Positions 24,048 to 31,486 of a DNA stretch of 38,798 nucleotides are shown here, piece by piece (positions within the stretch are counted from its first letter, which is position 1; every line of letters starts with the position of its first letter). The stretch is from Candidatus Geothermincola secundus. Lineage in GTDB: Bacteria > Actinomycetota > Geothermincolia > Geothermincolales > Geothermincolaceae. A program made the position numbers and the translations under genes. The notes under the pieces are model-generated. The model was not told where the DNA came from and ran no database searches. It was given only the letters and a program-made list of their open reading frames with translations. The stretch covers positions 1 to 38,798 of the forward strand of contig JACVIY010000008.1 of NCBI GenBank assembly GCA_015711755.1, in the 5' to 3' direction.

Positions 24048-25187
24048 TCACAGCCCCATGGTCTTCGAGATAATTTCCCGCATTATCTCCCGGGTGCCCC
24101 CGCCGATGGGCCCCAGGCGCATATCCCGGAAGGAGCGGGACACCGGATACTCATCCATGTAGCCGTAGCCGCCGAATATCTGCAGGCACTGATCGGAGAC
24201 CTCGCAGGCCACATCGCAGGCATATAGCTTGGCCATGGCCACTTCCCTTATGGGGTTCTGGCCCTGCACGTAGAGCTCCAGCGCGTGGTAGGTCAAGCGG
24301 CGGGCGGCCTCGATGCGGGTGGCCATTTCCGCGAAGTAGTGGGCTATGACCTGGAACTTGGAGATGGGCTGGCCGAAGGCCCGGCGCTCCTTGGCGTATT
24401 CGATGGTGCCGTCCAGGAGCAGCTGGGCTCCGCTGACCGAGCCCAGGGCCAGGGTGAGCCGTTCCCAGGCGAAATTGGCCATGATCTGGAAGAACCCCTT
24501 GTTCTCCTCGCCCAAGAGGGCGTCGGCGGGCACCCGGCAGTCGATGAAGGAGAGCTCTCCGGTGTCCGAGGCCTTCCAGCCCAGCTTCTTCAGCCGCTTG
24601 GAGGTCTCGAACCCGGGGGTGCCGCGGTCCACCACGAACTGGGAGATGCCCCCGTATCCCTTGTCGCGGTCGGTCTTGGCCGCCACCACCACCCAGTCGC
24701 ATTTGACCCCGTTGGTGATGAAGGTCTTGGAGCCGTTGATGACCCAGTCGGAGCCGTCCCTTACCGCGTAGGTGGTGATGCCGGCCACGTCGGAGCCCCC
24801 TCCCGGTTCGGTGATCCCCAGGGCCCCTATGCTCTCCCCTTTTATTCCCGGCACCAGGTACTTCTCCTTCTGCTCGGGGGTACCGAACCTGTTGATCTGG
24901 GGCATGGCGATGGCGATGTGGGCTCCCAGAGCCGCCGCGACCCCGCCCGAGCCGCAGCGGGGCATCTCCTCGTGGAAAACGGCCTCCGCCAGGATGTCGT
25001 TGTCGCCGCCGTATTCCTCGGGATATTGCATTCCCAGGAAGCCGAGCCCCCCCATCTTTTGGAAGTACTCATAGGGGAAATCCTCCGCCTCCTCCCACTC
25101 GTCGGCGTGGGGCGTCAGCTCTTTCTCGATGAATTCCCTCAAGGATCTGCGGAAATCCTCATGCACCGGCTGGAAGAGTCCTCCCAT
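24048..25187 (-). CDS. acyl-CoA dehydrogenase
   Basis: 379-residue FAD enzyme introducing the alpha-beta double bond into acyl-CoA, passing electrons to ETF or a similar carrier. Visible: the N-terminal helical domain, flavin/substrate segment GALGITEPGGGSDVAGI, strand WVINGSKTFITNG, RRAFGQPISKFQVIAHYFAEM and C-terminal IFGGYGYMDEYPVSR. The usual base position near the end reads PIGGGTREIM, with Gly where short- and medium-chain enzymes have Glu. A Glu is present instead in FAWERLTLALG (Glu242), the alternative site used by isovaleryl-CoA and long-chain dehydrogenases. So the enzyme is probably active, on branched or longer acyl chains. RBS GGGAGG is six bases before the ATG. Confidence 0.93.
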   Translation of the reverse strand: MGGLFQPVHEDFRRSLREFIEKELTPHADEWEEAEDFPYEYFQKMGGLGFLGMQYPEEYGGDNDILAEAVFHEEMPRCGSGGVAAALGAHIAIAMPQINRFGTPEQKEKYLVPGIKGESIGALGITEPGGGSDVAGITTYAVRDGSDWVINGSKTFITNGVKCDWVVVAAKTDRDKGYGGISQFVVDRGTPGFETSKRLKKLGWKASDTGELSFIDCRVPADALLGEENKGFFQIMANFAWERLTLALGSVSGAQLLLDGTIEYAKERRAFGQPISKFQVIAHYFAEMATRIEAARRLTYHALELYVQGQNPIREVAMAKLYACDVACEVSDQCLQIFGGYGYMDEYPVSRSFRDMRLGPIGGGTREIMREIISKTMGL

Positions 25188-25273
25188 GTCGCACCTCCCT
25201 CAATGCGTTCCCGCCTGCCGCCATGGATGGCCGCGGATTTCGGCGAGACCCTTCTTTTAGTTCTTACCCGCCT

Positions 25274-25302
25274 ATTATAAAGGGAGGGAGCGGGGGGGTC
25301 AT
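25274..25302 (-). promoter_or_regulatory. candidate promoter of the acyl-CoA dehydrogenase gene
   Basis: On the minus strand: ATGACC (four of six), 17 bases, perfect TATAAT. It would leave a leader of about 80 bases. Confidence 0.45.
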
Positions 25303-25455
25303 TTCAGGGACAAGGAGCCCCGTTCATCGAAGAAAGAAGGCACCTTTGAAAAGCGTTCTTCACGCCGCTTGGGGGCGGGATCTGCGGACTCGATGCGAGG
25401 TTGGTTAAATGAGATGCGTCGACCCGGTCGGGACTTCCCAAGGCGCCCTTCAAGT

Positions 25456-25461
25456 TATAAT
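25456..25461 (+). promoter_or_regulatory. TATAAT element upstream of gene B
   Basis: Perfect -10 hexamer about 105 bases before the ATG at 25564. The best -35 partner is TTCCCA at 15 bases, shorter than usual, so the call is moderate. Confidence 0.35.
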
Positions 25462-25563
25462 CGTCACTTAGGGAAGGCGGCCGATAAGGCCAGTCAGGCG
25501 AGGCAAGAAGCTGCGCAGCGCGTGGCTGCACCGAGCCGCTGCCTTTGGGAGGAGGATGGCTGC

Positions 25564-26643
25564 ATGACCATGAAGCGCTGCCGGGAATGCGAGACGCCGC
25601 TGATCTTCGGCAGGAGCATAATCTGGACGGGCGGCGGCACCGTTGCCGCCCGAGCCCTTCCCGAACTGCGGCTCTTCTTCATCGAGATAGACGAACTCAT
25701 CAACCTGCTCTCCTACCTCGGCGAGCTGTTGGGAACCCCCATTGACCACATCCTCATGGAATCGGAGAGGCCCATCGGGAGGGCTATGGTGGAGGCGACC
25801 CTGCCGCCCCTCTTAATCAGGGCGGTTCGCTGCATACCGGACGCCTTCCAGAGATTCTTCTTCGCCCGCGGGGCCTTCCGCCGCATCGCCGATTACGCCC
25901 GGGCCATGGGGTACGGCAGCATCACCATGATCGCCTATGAGGGCCGCAGGCGCAGCCTCATGCGGGTCCGCAACCCCCACTCCATCCCACTCATCATCGG
26001 GGACTGCCTGGGGGCGTTTCAGCTTATATTGGGCGTGAACATGAGCGTGGAGTGGAAGAGGGAGAACGGCACCACCCTCATCGAGTTCCGCCGGACCGAG
26101 GAGAAACCCTACGATGTCCCCATACCTCGCGCTCCCTACCTCGAGGGACAGGCGGAACTGGCGCGCTGCCCGCGCTGCCGGGCGCCGCTGCTGTTGCGGG
26201 AGACCTTCGAATGGGACCTGGTGAACGGCATCATCACCAACCGGCGCACAGCATACCGAGAGGCCTTCCTCTCGGTTGAGGGCATCAATGCCATCTTCTC
26301 GGAGATGGAGAGAGAATTGGGAGAGGAGATCCCCCTGGTGGTGGCCCGAAGGCAGGCCGACCTCATGCGCGAGCGCCTCTCCAGAAGGAAGCTGGACGAG
26401 GAGGGCGGCTTGCTTGCCGTCTTCCAGGAAATGCAGCTCAGAGGAATGGGCAACCCGGTGGAGGTGGAGGAGATAGGCAGGCAGCTTAAGGTGAGGGTGG
26501 AGAACCCCTTCAACGATGCCCTGGTGGCCGGGAGGATAGCGGGTTGCTACGAGGCCCTGGAAGGGGTGCGCAGCAAGATGAGTTGGGTCTCCAGCGAGGA
26601 CGGCTACGTGGTGGTGGGGGTGGAGCCGGCTTCGGATGGATGA
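25564..26643 (+). CDS. tandem CxxC-headed two-domain protein B, paralogue of A
   Basis: 359 residues, same plan as the protein at 17300-18406. Copy 1 starts at CRECETPL (about 5) and copy 2 at CPRCRAPL (about 200). Both continue with G-T/I-I/V and an Arg-containing strand (GGTVAARALPELR; NGIITNRRTAYRE), a helix run (IDELINLLSYLGELLGTPIDHIL; VEGINAIFSEMERELGEEIPLVV) and the NP unit (NPHSIPLIIGDCLGAFQLILG; NPFNDALVAGRIAGCYEALEG). The second copies of A and B are the most alike, sharing RGxGNPV and V-x-V-E-N-P-F/Y-N. The start was set by GGAGGAGG before ATGACCATGAAG; the ATG two codons on is possible. YjbQ and SAM hydrolase genes follow on the same strand. Function unknown. Confidence 0.8.
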   Translation: MTMKRCRECETPLIFGRSIIWTGGGTVAARALPELRLFFIEIDELINLLSYLGELLGTPIDHILMESERPIGRAMVEATLPPLLIRAVRCIPDAFQRFFFARGAFRRIADYARAMGYGSITMIAYEGRRRSLMRVRNPHSIPLIIGDCLGAFQLILGVNMSVEWKRENGTTLIEFRRTEEKPYDVPIPRAPYLEGQAELARCPRCRAPLLLRETFEWDLVNGIITNRRTAYREAFLSVEGINAIFSEMERELGEEIPLVVARRQADLMRERLSRRKLDEEGGLLAVFQEMQLRGMGNPVEVEEIGRQLKVRVENPFNDALVAGRIAGCYEALEGVRSKMSWVSSEDGYVVVGVEPASDG

Positions 26644-26703
26644 GATCATCTGGGTTACGGCGTTCGGGATCGGAGGCGGATCAGGGCATAGGAGGTTCCT
26701 TCC

Positions 26704-27108
26704 ATGACGAGGTTCATCGAGGTGAGGACATCTCGACGCTCTCAGCTGCTGGACATCACCGTCGAGGTGCAGCGGGCCCTGTCCGCGAGCGGATTGGAGG
26801 AAGGAGCGGCCCTCATCTATGTCCCTCACACGACCGCCGGGGTCACCATAAACGAGAACGCCGATCCCAGCGTGGCCGAGGACATCCTCTCTCACCTGGA
26901 GAAGATGGTGCCACGATCGGGCAGCTTCCGCCACCGGGAGGGCAACGCCGACGCCCACATCAAAGCAACATTGGTCGGCTTCTCCCAGCTAGTCCCGGTA
27001 AGGGGAGGCAGGCTGGAGCTGGGCACTTGGCAGGGCGTTTTCCTCTGTGAGTTCGACGGGCCGCGCAGCCGCAGGGTGCTGCTTTCCTTCCTGCGGTCGG
27101 CGCCCTGA
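26704..27108 (+). CDS. YjbQ family protein (UPF0047)
   Basis: 134 residues, full length. Motifs: IYVPHTTAGVTINENADPSV (metal-binding His and Glu/Asp), FRHREGNADAHIKATLVG and RLELGTWQGVFLCEFDGPRSR. Members of this family rescue thiamine-phosphate synthase mutants when overproduced ('secondary thiamine-phosphate synthase'); the natural role is uncertain. AGGAGG eight bases before the ATG. Located 60 bases after gene B and 18 bases before the SAM hydrolase, so co-transcription is likely. Confidence 0.92.
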   Translation: MTRFIEVRTSRRSQLLDITVEVQRALSASGLEEGAALIYVPHTTAGVTINENADPSVAEDILSHLEKMVPRSGSFRHREGNADAHIKATLVGFSQLVPVRGGRLELGTWQGVFLCEFDGPRSRRVLLSFLRSAP

Positions 27109-27126
27109 GCCGTGCCGGAGGCGTGA

Positions 27127-27966
27127 ATGGCGCTACCCGTTTACCTGCTTAGCGATTTCGGCACCGCTGATGAGTTCGTGGCTGCGGTGAAAGGGGTCAT
27201 CATCTCCCTGCTGCCCTCCGTCCTCATCCTGGACATAAGCCACGACATACCCCCTTTCGATGTGCGCAAAGGGGCGGTGGTCCTGGCCGCGGCCCTGCCC
27301 CACCTCCCTCCGGGCGTTTGCTTGGCGGTGGTGGACCCCGGGGTGGGAACGGAGAGGCGGGCGCTGATGCTGCGCTGCGGCCGCGGCGACCTCCTGCTTG
27401 GGCCGGACAACGGCCTTCTGCTCCCGGCCGCCGAGCGCCTGGGGGGTGTTGATGAGGCATGGTCGTTGAGGATGGAGGGATGCGGAGGCGGGGATCCCCA
27501 CCCCACCTTTCACGGGCGCGACCTCTTCGCCCCTCTGGCCGCCCGTCTGGCCGCGGGCATGCGCCCTGAGGAGGCGGGGGATAAGGTGGTTGCGGCGGAC
27601 TTGGCCCCGCCTCCCTGGGAGGAGGCGGTACTCGCGGGGGGAGCCCTTTACTGCAGGGTAATCGACATCGACAGGTTCGGCAATCTGCGCCTGAGCGCCG
27701 AGCCAGATGCTCTGCGGGAAGTGCCCAAGGACCGAAAGGTCTTGGTGGACTTGGGAGAGAGGCAGCTCATCGCCAGGCGCCTGGATGCCTTCGGAGAGGC
27801 CCTCCCCGGGGAAGCGCTTATCTACGAGGACTCCTCGGGATGGCTGGGCCTGGCCATGAGAGAAGGTGATCTCGCGAAACGACTGGGGGCGAGGCCGCTG
27901 CAGAGCGTGATCATATATTTGCCGGAACCCCTCTCCCGCTCGGGTATCCCTTCCCAACCCGATTGA
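27127..27966 (+). CDS. SAM hydrolase / SAM hydroxide adenosyltransferase (DUF62)
   Basis: 279 residues of the fluorinase/duf62 family, which splits S-adenosylmethionine with water (or halide) to adenosine and methionine. Motifs: LLSDFGTADEFVAAVKG, LDISHDIPPFDVRKGA, VVDPGVGTERRALML, GPDNGLLLPAA, TFHGRDLFAPLAA and IDIDRFGNLRLS. The Asp-Arg-His water-activating set of hydroxide-type members seems present, and nothing suggests a halide-specific enzyme. GGAGG five bases before the ATG; begins 18 bases after YjbQ. The next gene is convergent. Confidence 0.92.
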   Translation: MALPVYLLSDFGTADEFVAAVKGVIISLLPSVLILDISHDIPPFDVRKGAVVLAAALPHLPPGVCLAVVDPGVGTERRALMLRCGRGDLLLGPDNGLLLPAAERLGGVDEAWSLRMEGCGGGDPHPTFHGRDLFAPLAARLAAGMRPEEAGDKVVAADLAPPPWEEAVLAGGALYCRVIDIDRFGNLRLSAEPDALREVPKDRKVLVDLGERQLIARRLDAFGEALPGEALIYEDSSGWLGLAMREGDLAKRLGARPLQSVIIYLPEPLSRSGIPSQPD

Positions 27967-28033
27967 GAGGCGGCACGCGTTTCTTTTCTCATGGAGGAGC
28001 GCCCGATGAGATACCGCTCCGGCCACCCCTCCC

Positions 28034-28219
28034 TCATCGCCTCAGGTTCCCGATGCTGCGGTCATAGGTGCGTTCCTGCTCCGGGGTGAAGTAGCAGGCG
28101 GGCAGCTCACCCATGCGGCGGTGGTAGTTCAGGCACTCGCAGCAGTAGCCCTTGCGCGAGCACGGCTCATAGGTGCAGTTGCAGCTCGCTCGGTTCTTCT
28201 CATAGTTCTTGCACTCCAT
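28034..28219 (-). CDS. DUF6485 family small Cys-rich protein
   Basis: 61 residues with eight Cys, several in pairs: [32 protein letters not shown], then a conserved [11 protein letters not shown] tail. This matches what I know of DUF6485 from anaerobes, probably a small metal- or Fe-S-binding protein; function unknown. AAGGAG five bases before the ATG. Convergent with the SAM hydrolase and divergent from the thiolase, with a short AT-rich promoter region between. Confidence 0.85.
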   Translation of the reverse strand: MECKNYEKNRASCNCTYEPCSRKGYCCECLNYHRRMGELPACYFTPEQERTYDRSIGNLRR

Positions 28220-28292
28220 CGGCTCTCCTTCCGCCTTTTTCTTTACACAACGTAAAATATATCCGAATCCCTTAAGGTCTGCCTCCTTATAG

Positions 28293-28298
28293 TAAAAT
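28293..28298 (+). promoter_or_regulatory. candidate -10 of the acetyl-CoA acetyltransferase gene
   Basis: TAAAAT (five of six) about 55 bases before the ATG at 28354 in an AT-rich gap. No convincing -35 (best TTAAGG at 15 bases). Confidence 0.3.
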
Positions 28299-28353
28299 GT
28301 CCCTGCGCTGAGTTCCAGAGAAAGCGAGAGGAAGCAGAAGAGGAGGTAGCAGG

Positions 28354-29538
28354 ATGAGGGAGGTCTACATCGCGGGCGCCTGTCGTACCGCCATCGGCAA
28401 GTTCGGGGGAAGCCTCAAGGACGTCATGCCCGGGGAATTGGTGAAGATCGTGGTCAGCGAGTCCATGAGGCGGGCGGGCATCAGCGGTGAGCAGGTGGAC
28501 GAGGTGGTCTTCGGACACGTCATCCCGCGTACCGACGAGAACAACCTGGCGGCTCGCTACGGCGCGCTCTTGGCGGGCATACCCAACACCGTTCCCGCTC
28601 ACGGGGTCATCCGAGGGTGCGGTTCCGGCATGCAGGCTCTGGTGGCCGGTACCCAGAGCATCCGCCTGGGGGACGCCGACGTGGTCGTGGCCGGCGGGGT
28701 GGAGAACATGAGCGCGGCTCCCTACTACACCAACGATATGCGCTGGGGAAGGAGATTGCAGGATTCCAAACTGATCGACTCGCTCTGGGACGTGCTGCAT
28801 GATCCTTACACCGGCCTGATCATGGGGCAGACGGCGGAGAACATCGCCGAGCGTTTCGGGGTGACCCGCGAGGAACAGGACCGGTACGCCCTGGAGAGCC
28901 AGACCAAGGCCAATCGGGCTATCGCCGAGGGTAAGTTCAAGGAGGAGATAGTCCCGGTGGAGATAAAGACCCGCAAAGGCACCGTGGTCTTCGACACCGA
29001 TGAGTACCCTCTGCCCGACACGACCCTGGAGAAGCTCGCATCGCTGAAGCCGGCTTTCAAGAAAGAGGGAGGCACGGTCACCGCCGGAAACGCCTCGGGC
29101 CTCAATGATGCCGCCGCCGCGGTGGTGCTCATATCCAAGGAGAAGATGGAGGAGCTGGGGGTAAAGCCCCAGGCCCGGGTGGTGGAATACGCCGCCATAG
29201 GCTGCGACCCCGAGATAATGGGAGTGGGACCGATCTATGCCGTTGACAAGGTGCTGAAGAAAGCGGGCATGACCCTGGACGACATAGACGTCATGGAGCT
29301 CAACGAAGCTTTTGCCGCCCAGGCATATTACTGCATACAGCAGATCGGATACCCTCCGGAAAAGATCAATATATTCGGAAGCGGCGTGGCTCTGGGGCAC
29401 CCGGTGGGAGCTACCGGCTGCCGGATAGTGGTCACCCTGATCACCGCGCTCAAGGAGGTGGGGGGCCGTTACGGCATCGCCACCATGTGCATCGGCGGCG
29501 GACAGGGCATGGCCATGATCATCGAGCTCGTCAGCTGA
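28354..29538 (+). CDS. acetyl-CoA C-acetyltransferase (thiolase)
   Basis: 394-residue thiolase of the AtoB/PhaA/FadA type, making or splitting acetoacetyl-CoA or 3-ketoacyl-CoA. Catalytic set complete: Cys89 in [27 protein letters not shown] and the second Cys in [10 protein letters not shown]. The loop [27 protein letters not shown] is characteristic. GAGGAGG seven bases before the ATG. A GC-rich hairpin follows the stop, so it is probably a single-gene transcript. Different subgroup from the SCP2-type thiolase at 6953. Confidence 0.95.
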   Translation: MREVYIAGACRTAIGKFGGSLKDVMPGELVKIVVSESMRRAGISGEQVDEVVFGHVIPRTDENNLAARYGALLAGIPNTVPAHGVIRGCGSGMQALVAGTQSIRLGDADVVVAGGVENMSAAPYYTNDMRWGRRLQDSKLIDSLWDVLHDPYTGLIMGQTAENIAERFGVTREEQDRYALESQTKANRAIAEGKFKEEIVPVEIKTRKGTVVFDTDEYPLPDTTLEKLASLKPAFKKEGGTVTAGNASGLNDAAAAVVLISKEKMEELGVKPQARVVEYAAIGCDPEIMGVGPIYAVDKVLKKAGMTLDDIDVMELNEAFAAQAYYCIQQIGYPPEKINIFGSGVALGHPVGATGCRIVVTLITALKEVGGRYGIATMCIGGGQGMAMIIELVS

Positions 29539-29569
29539 AGGTAAGAGCCATTTCGCCAATCGGGTTTCC

Positions 29570-29592
29570 GGGGGCCCGCCAGGCGGGCCCCC
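29570..29592 (+). terminator. GC-rich terminator hairpin after the thiolase gene
   Basis: GGGGGCCCGCC-A-GGCGGGCCCCC, a perfect inverted repeat of 11 bases per arm around one base, 32 bases after the stop. In practice a 9-10 bp stem with a small loop. Only a short T-rich run (TGCCTTT) follows. Confidence 0.6.
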
Positions 29593-29637
29593 TGCCTTTG
29601 AGGTGGCTGGGAATGTACGTGGAAAGGCGGGTCGCGC

Positions 29638-30750
29638 ATGCCCGTTGATGCGAGGGAGGGCTTCGAGAGGCAGCGCTCCGGCTTGAGGCGCTGGATGCTG
29701 CTGGCGGTGGGGCTGAGCGTCGCGGCCCTGCTGCTCATCTCTTTGCTGACCATGGACCGCGAGATAATCCGCACCCTCTCGGGCCTTTCCGTTCCCTGGC
29801 TGCTGCTGGCGGTGGGGTTGGCTCTCACGCGCTGGCTGTGGGCGGCGCTGCGCATAAGGGTGCTGTCATCTCCCAGCGGTGTCCGCCTCCCTCTCGGGGA
29901 TCTCTTGAAGGTGGTCTTCTCCGGCAACTTCGTCGGGGTCATCACCCCCCTGCGGGCTGGGGGCGTGGTCACCGAGGCCTACCTGCTGAACCGCTACGGA
30001 TTGGATCCGGGCGCGTCGGCGGCGGTCATCGCCGCGGGTATGTCCCTGTCCGTGCTCCTCCTTCTGATGGCCATGCCCGCGGCTCTGGCCCTGGGGATCA
30101 GCCGCATCGATCTCAACCTCGCTTTTCGGAGCCTTCTTTACGTGGCCGTTGCCGCGTGCCTGCTCTTCGCCGTGGCCGTGCTTCTGGCCATGCGTAAGCC
30201 GGAACTCCCGTTGGGGGGGGCTTTGAGGGCGGCTTTCCCCTGTCTGGCCCGGCGGCCGAGGTTGACGGCATGGGCGGAGCGGTTGTCCGGCGAGGTCTCC
30301 CGCTTCGCCGGCTTCCTGGGAAAGGTCCTGGACCTGGGCCCCGGTCCACTGCTTCTCGCCATCTTCTATTCCGCGCTTTTCTGGGGTTCGAATCTGTTGA
30401 CCGTGCCGGTGGTCATGGTGGCCTTGGGACACCCCGAGCATTTCCTGCGCTCACTTATAGCCCAGCTGGTGGTGGTGACCCTGATCCCCTTCGTGCCCGT
30501 CCCCGGGGGCAGCGGCATGGTGGAGCCGGGATTCTACGCCGTCTACAGCGGCTTCCTCGCCCCGGATCTGGCGGGCCTTATAACGCTCATCTGGCGTTTC
30601 CTCGACTTCTACCTGGGGTTGCTCGTAGGCGGGTCTTTTTTCCTGCTGGCGCTGCGCGACCTCCGCCGCATGCCCACCGGGGAAAGGCAGATAGAGGACC
30701 ACGGCACCGAGGTAACGACGGCTGACGGGGGAGAGGGTCCCGCGGCATGA
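29638..30750 (+). CDS. flippase-like / lysylphosphatidylglycerol synthase TM-domain protein
   Basis: 370 residues, multi-spanning (about eight hydrophobic segments), of the UPF0104/LPG-synthase transmembrane family. Diagnostic segments: FSGNFVGVITPLRAGGVVTEAYLL in the first third and FVPVPGGSGMVEPGFYAVYSGFL near the end, the latter being the family's PGGxGxxE loop. There is no C-terminal aminoacyl-transferase (DUF2156) domain, so it is a stand-alone membrane part, likely a lipid or glycolipid transporter/flippase-like protein (inference). The C-terminus is a short polar tail. GGAAAGG about ten bases before the ATG. Confidence 0.88.
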   Translation: MPVDAREGFERQRSGLRRWMLLAVGLSVAALLLISLLTMDREIIRTLSGLSVPWLLLAVGLALTRWLWAALRIRVLSSPSGVRLPLGDLLKVVFSGNFVGVITPLRAGGVVTEAYLLNRYGLDPGASAAVIAAGMSLSVLLLLMAMPAALALGISRIDLNLAFRSLLYVAVAACLLFAVAVLLAMRKPELPLGGALRAAFPCLARRPRLTAWAERLSGEVSRFAGFLGKVLDLGPGPLLLAIFYSALFWGSNLLTVPVVMVALGHPEHFLRSLIAQLVVVTLIPFVPVPGGSGMVEPGFYAVYSGFLAPDLAGLITLIWRFLDFYLGLLVGGSFFLLALRDLRRMPTGERQIEDHGTEVTTADGGEGPAA

Positions 30751-30872
30751 CCCTCGAGCCCGTCGCGCGCCCGCATGACGGAGGTCATGGTTTCGGGCGG
30801 GTTCCTTATGGGTAAATTATGTTAAAAAGCATAGCAGGCACGAGGTTCGGGTAAAGGGAAAAGGAGGGAGAG

Positions 30873-31364
30873 ATGAGCACTGCCGACAACCTCAAGGAGG
30901 CATTCGCCGGGGAATCGCAAGCCAACCGCAAGTACCTGGCCTTCGCCAAGAAAGCGGAGGAAGAGGGATTCCCCCAAGCGGCCCGGCTTTTCAGGGCCGC
31001 GGCGGACGCGGAGACGGTGCACGCCCACGCCCACCTTCGGGTGATGGGGGGCATCCGCAGCACCCGCGAGAACCTGGAGGAGGCCATCAGCGGGGAGACC
31101 CACGAGTTCAAGACCATGTACCCGAGGATGATGGAGGAGGCCAAGGCGGAGGGCAACGACGCCGCCTATACCTCTTTCGCCAATGCCAATGCGGTTGAGG
31201 AGGTCCATGCCGGCCTTTACCGCAAATACCTCGACAACCTGGAGAATCTGGAGCCCGTGGATATCCATGTCTGCCAGGTATGCGGCAACACGGTTGAGGG
31301 CGAGCCGCCGGAGCGCTGCCCCATCTGCGGTGCCCCCCGCAGCATGTTCAAGCTGATCGAGTAG
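30873..31364 (+). CDS. rubrerythrin
   Basis: 163 residues: a diiron four-helix bundle with Glu/His ligands (LKEAFAGESQANRKYLAFA, ADAETVHAHAHLRV, ISGETHEFKTMYPRM, ANAVEEVHAGLYRKYL) and a C-terminal rubredoxin-like [Fe(SCys)4] site CQVCGNTVEGEPPERCPICGAP. Reduces hydrogen peroxide in anaerobes and microaerobes. AAAAGGAGGGAG before the ATG is a strong RBS. A TATGTTAAAAA element lies 55 bases upstream (30818-30828), possibly its -10. No clear PerR box was seen. A terminator hairpin follows the gene. Confidence 0.95.
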   Translation: MSTADNLKEAFAGESQANRKYLAFAKKAEEEGFPQAARLFRAAADAETVHAHAHLRVMGGIRSTRENLEEAISGETHEFKTMYPRMMEEAKAEGNDAAYTSFANANAVEEVHAGLYRKYLDNLENLEPVDIHVCQVCGNTVEGEPPERCPICGAPRSMFKLIE

Positions 31365-31388
31365 CGGGAGCATCTTCGGAGAACGGTG

Positions 31389-31409
31389 GGGGCAGCCGCG
31401 GGCTGCCCC
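31389..31409 (+). terminator. terminator hairpin after rubrerythrin
   Basis: GGGGCAGCC-GCG-GGCTGCCCC, a perfect 9-bp stem with a 3-base loop, followed by TTCATT. 25 bases after the stop codon. Confidence 0.6.
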
Positions 31410-31486
31410 TTCATTAAAGTAGGGGGGACAGCACGGAGACCCCGCTCTCCCCGGCTACGGATAGACGATTGACCGGGAGAGGAGAC

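Larger units (their letters stand above)
25188..25563 (+). other. 376-base intergenic region between divergent genes
   Basis: Contains the minus-strand promoter of the acyl-CoA dehydrogenase (25274-25302) and a TATAAT at 25456-25461 before gene B. The ORF track extends gene B leftwards to 25369, but that stretch has no domain similarity to gene A and lies before the strong GGAGGAGG site. I see no tRNA, small RNA or repeat in it. Confidence 0.6.
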
